Source: Dermanyssus gallinae | Lineage: Eukaryota; Arthropoda; Arachnida; Mesostigmata; Dermanyssidae | Direction: 5' to 3' | Length of the DNA stretch: 64,000 nt | Assembly (NCBI GenBank): GCA_003439945.1 | Contig: QVRM01003947.1 | Location: forward strand, 1 to 64,000 | In this document: positions 63,263-64,000 of the stretch, in pieces | Numbering within the stretch: the stretch's first letter is position 1 | Layout: each line of letters opens with the position of its first letter | The notes under the pieces: generated by a model | Told to the model about the DNA's origin: nothing | Seen by the model: the letters and a program-made list of their open reading frames with translations, nothing else | The model's database searches: none | Position numbers and translations under genes: made by a program

Positions 63263-64000
63263 CAGTTAATAGCTGCATGGCATGTCAAAGTCATAATGCC
63301 AGAAGCAGCCGCGCGAACCTCTGATGCCGCTGCCGGTGTCTCCGCACCCTACTGTCAGAGTAAACACCGATTTAATGCAAATCGACAGCGACGTGTATAT
63401 ACTGGCTGTCGACTAATTCTCAAAGAATTTAAAAATTGAAAAATGGCGTCCACAACAACAGCAAACGTTGTCAGGGTATTGGCAAGGTGGCGGAGAACTC
63501 AAGGCATACATGTTTGCGTCGTTTCGTACAACAGACTACCGTTCTCAAGGAAGGAAGTAAACGCATTTTTGGTAGATTGGGAAGTCATACATCCGACAAG
63601 TTACTCAAATTATCCGAGAGAGAATGACATGATTAAGCGAATAATTCAAACAGTAAAGGGAGTAATCGTTAATGCGAAATGAGCTAATAATGACACCGAC
63701 AAGGCACGATTGACCCTGAGAACAACTTCATCTTCCGACAGATATTCTTCTTCTGAACTGGCACAAAGGCTTCACATACGTTTTAGACTTCTTGGAAAGG
63801 TGATGCCAGTGATTGAACATGAGGCATGGAAAGTTAGACAGGCTACACTGCAAGGATATGCGACTGCCGCCAAAGTGTTTTACGACAGTGGTACTACCAC
63901 ACTACGTCCATTGGTTGTGGATGAACAGATCAGGTACTAACAAGGAAAACGACACTGGAGCCGCACCGTTATCGCCGAGAAGACCAAATACACGCGTAGC
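63263..64000 (+). pseudogene. Gypsy-type integrase fragment, catalytic residues lost
   Basis: Starting with a CMAC zinc-binding pair (about 63272-63283), then VRVNTDLMQID (about 63355-63390), the sequence follows Ty3/gypsy integrase order. The second catalytic position reads VVSYNRLPFS where an Asp is expected (about 63508-63540). The Glu position reads NDMIKRIIQTVK (about 63624-63660), with Lys in place of Glu. The C-terminal part VFYDSGTTTLRPLVVDEQIR (about 63879-63938) is in yet another frame. The window ends inside or just beyond this element. Confidence 0.75.

Overview
This window looks like the end of an arthropod chromosome, most likely an insect. From 1 to about 53.8 kb it is a head-to-tail stack of nine SART-like (R1-clade) non-LTR retrotransposons. 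All have their sense strand on the minus strand. Each poly(A) tail is followed by 19-37 nt of pentameric TTAGG repeat and then the 5' end of the next element. The TTAGG strand runs 5'->3' toward position 1, so position 1 faces the chromosome terminus and the right side faces the interior. This orientation (element sense strand = TTAGG strand) matches what I recall for silkworm SART elements and is opposite to TRAS.

Layout, using unit names defined here: U0 1-4864 (cut by the window edge), U1 4888-11468, U2 11493-13716 (5' truncated), U3 13754-20258, U4 20282-28422 (chimera of two units), U5 28447-34819, U6 34839-41167, U7 41192-47623, U8 47643-53825. A complete unit is 6.3-6.6 kb: a 5' UTR of 527-575 nt, ORF1 (gag-like, about 850-880 aa, coiled coil and three CCHC knuckles), ORF2 (1017 aa in the best copies: AP endonuclease, reverse transcriptase, C-terminal Cys-His motif), a short 3' UTR and poly(A). 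ORF1 and ORF2 overlap by 44 nt (17 nt in U6). Two ORF2 copies (U6, U7) and one ORF1 (U3) are uninterrupted. No unit has both ORFs intact. U0-U2 are nearly identical copies of one subfamily, but U0 and U1 are riddled with 1-3 nt indels, which may be sequence-quality artefacts.

The array has a higher-order history. The left part of U4 (20282-25105) is nearly identical to U6 (34839-39700). The right part of U4 plus the start of U5 (25106-29863) is nearly identical to 44307-49063 in U7/U8. A U6-U7-U8 block was therefore apparently duplicated, and one copy lost 4,606 bp, fusing an ORF2 start in frame to an ORF1 tail.

From 53.8 kb to the end the sequence is old, nested transposon debris: a fragment of another R1-like family (53826-54548), a TTAGG remnant, a decayed SART-like copy (54561-57020) with a probable solo LTR, a decayed plus-strand BEL/Pao retrotransposon (57021-63262) interrupted by a short poly(A) insertion carrying an antisense tRNA-Gly half and by another R1-like fragment, and a dead gypsy-type integrase (63263-64000). 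I see no host single-copy gene.

The most interesting signals are RNA-level. Twin hairpins with an almost identical 11-nt loop lie next to the ORF2 stop codon and show compensatory stem changes between subfamilies. A terminal mini-hairpin before poly(A) is shared even with distant R1-like families. The 5' UTR is more conserved between subfamilies than the proteins are.
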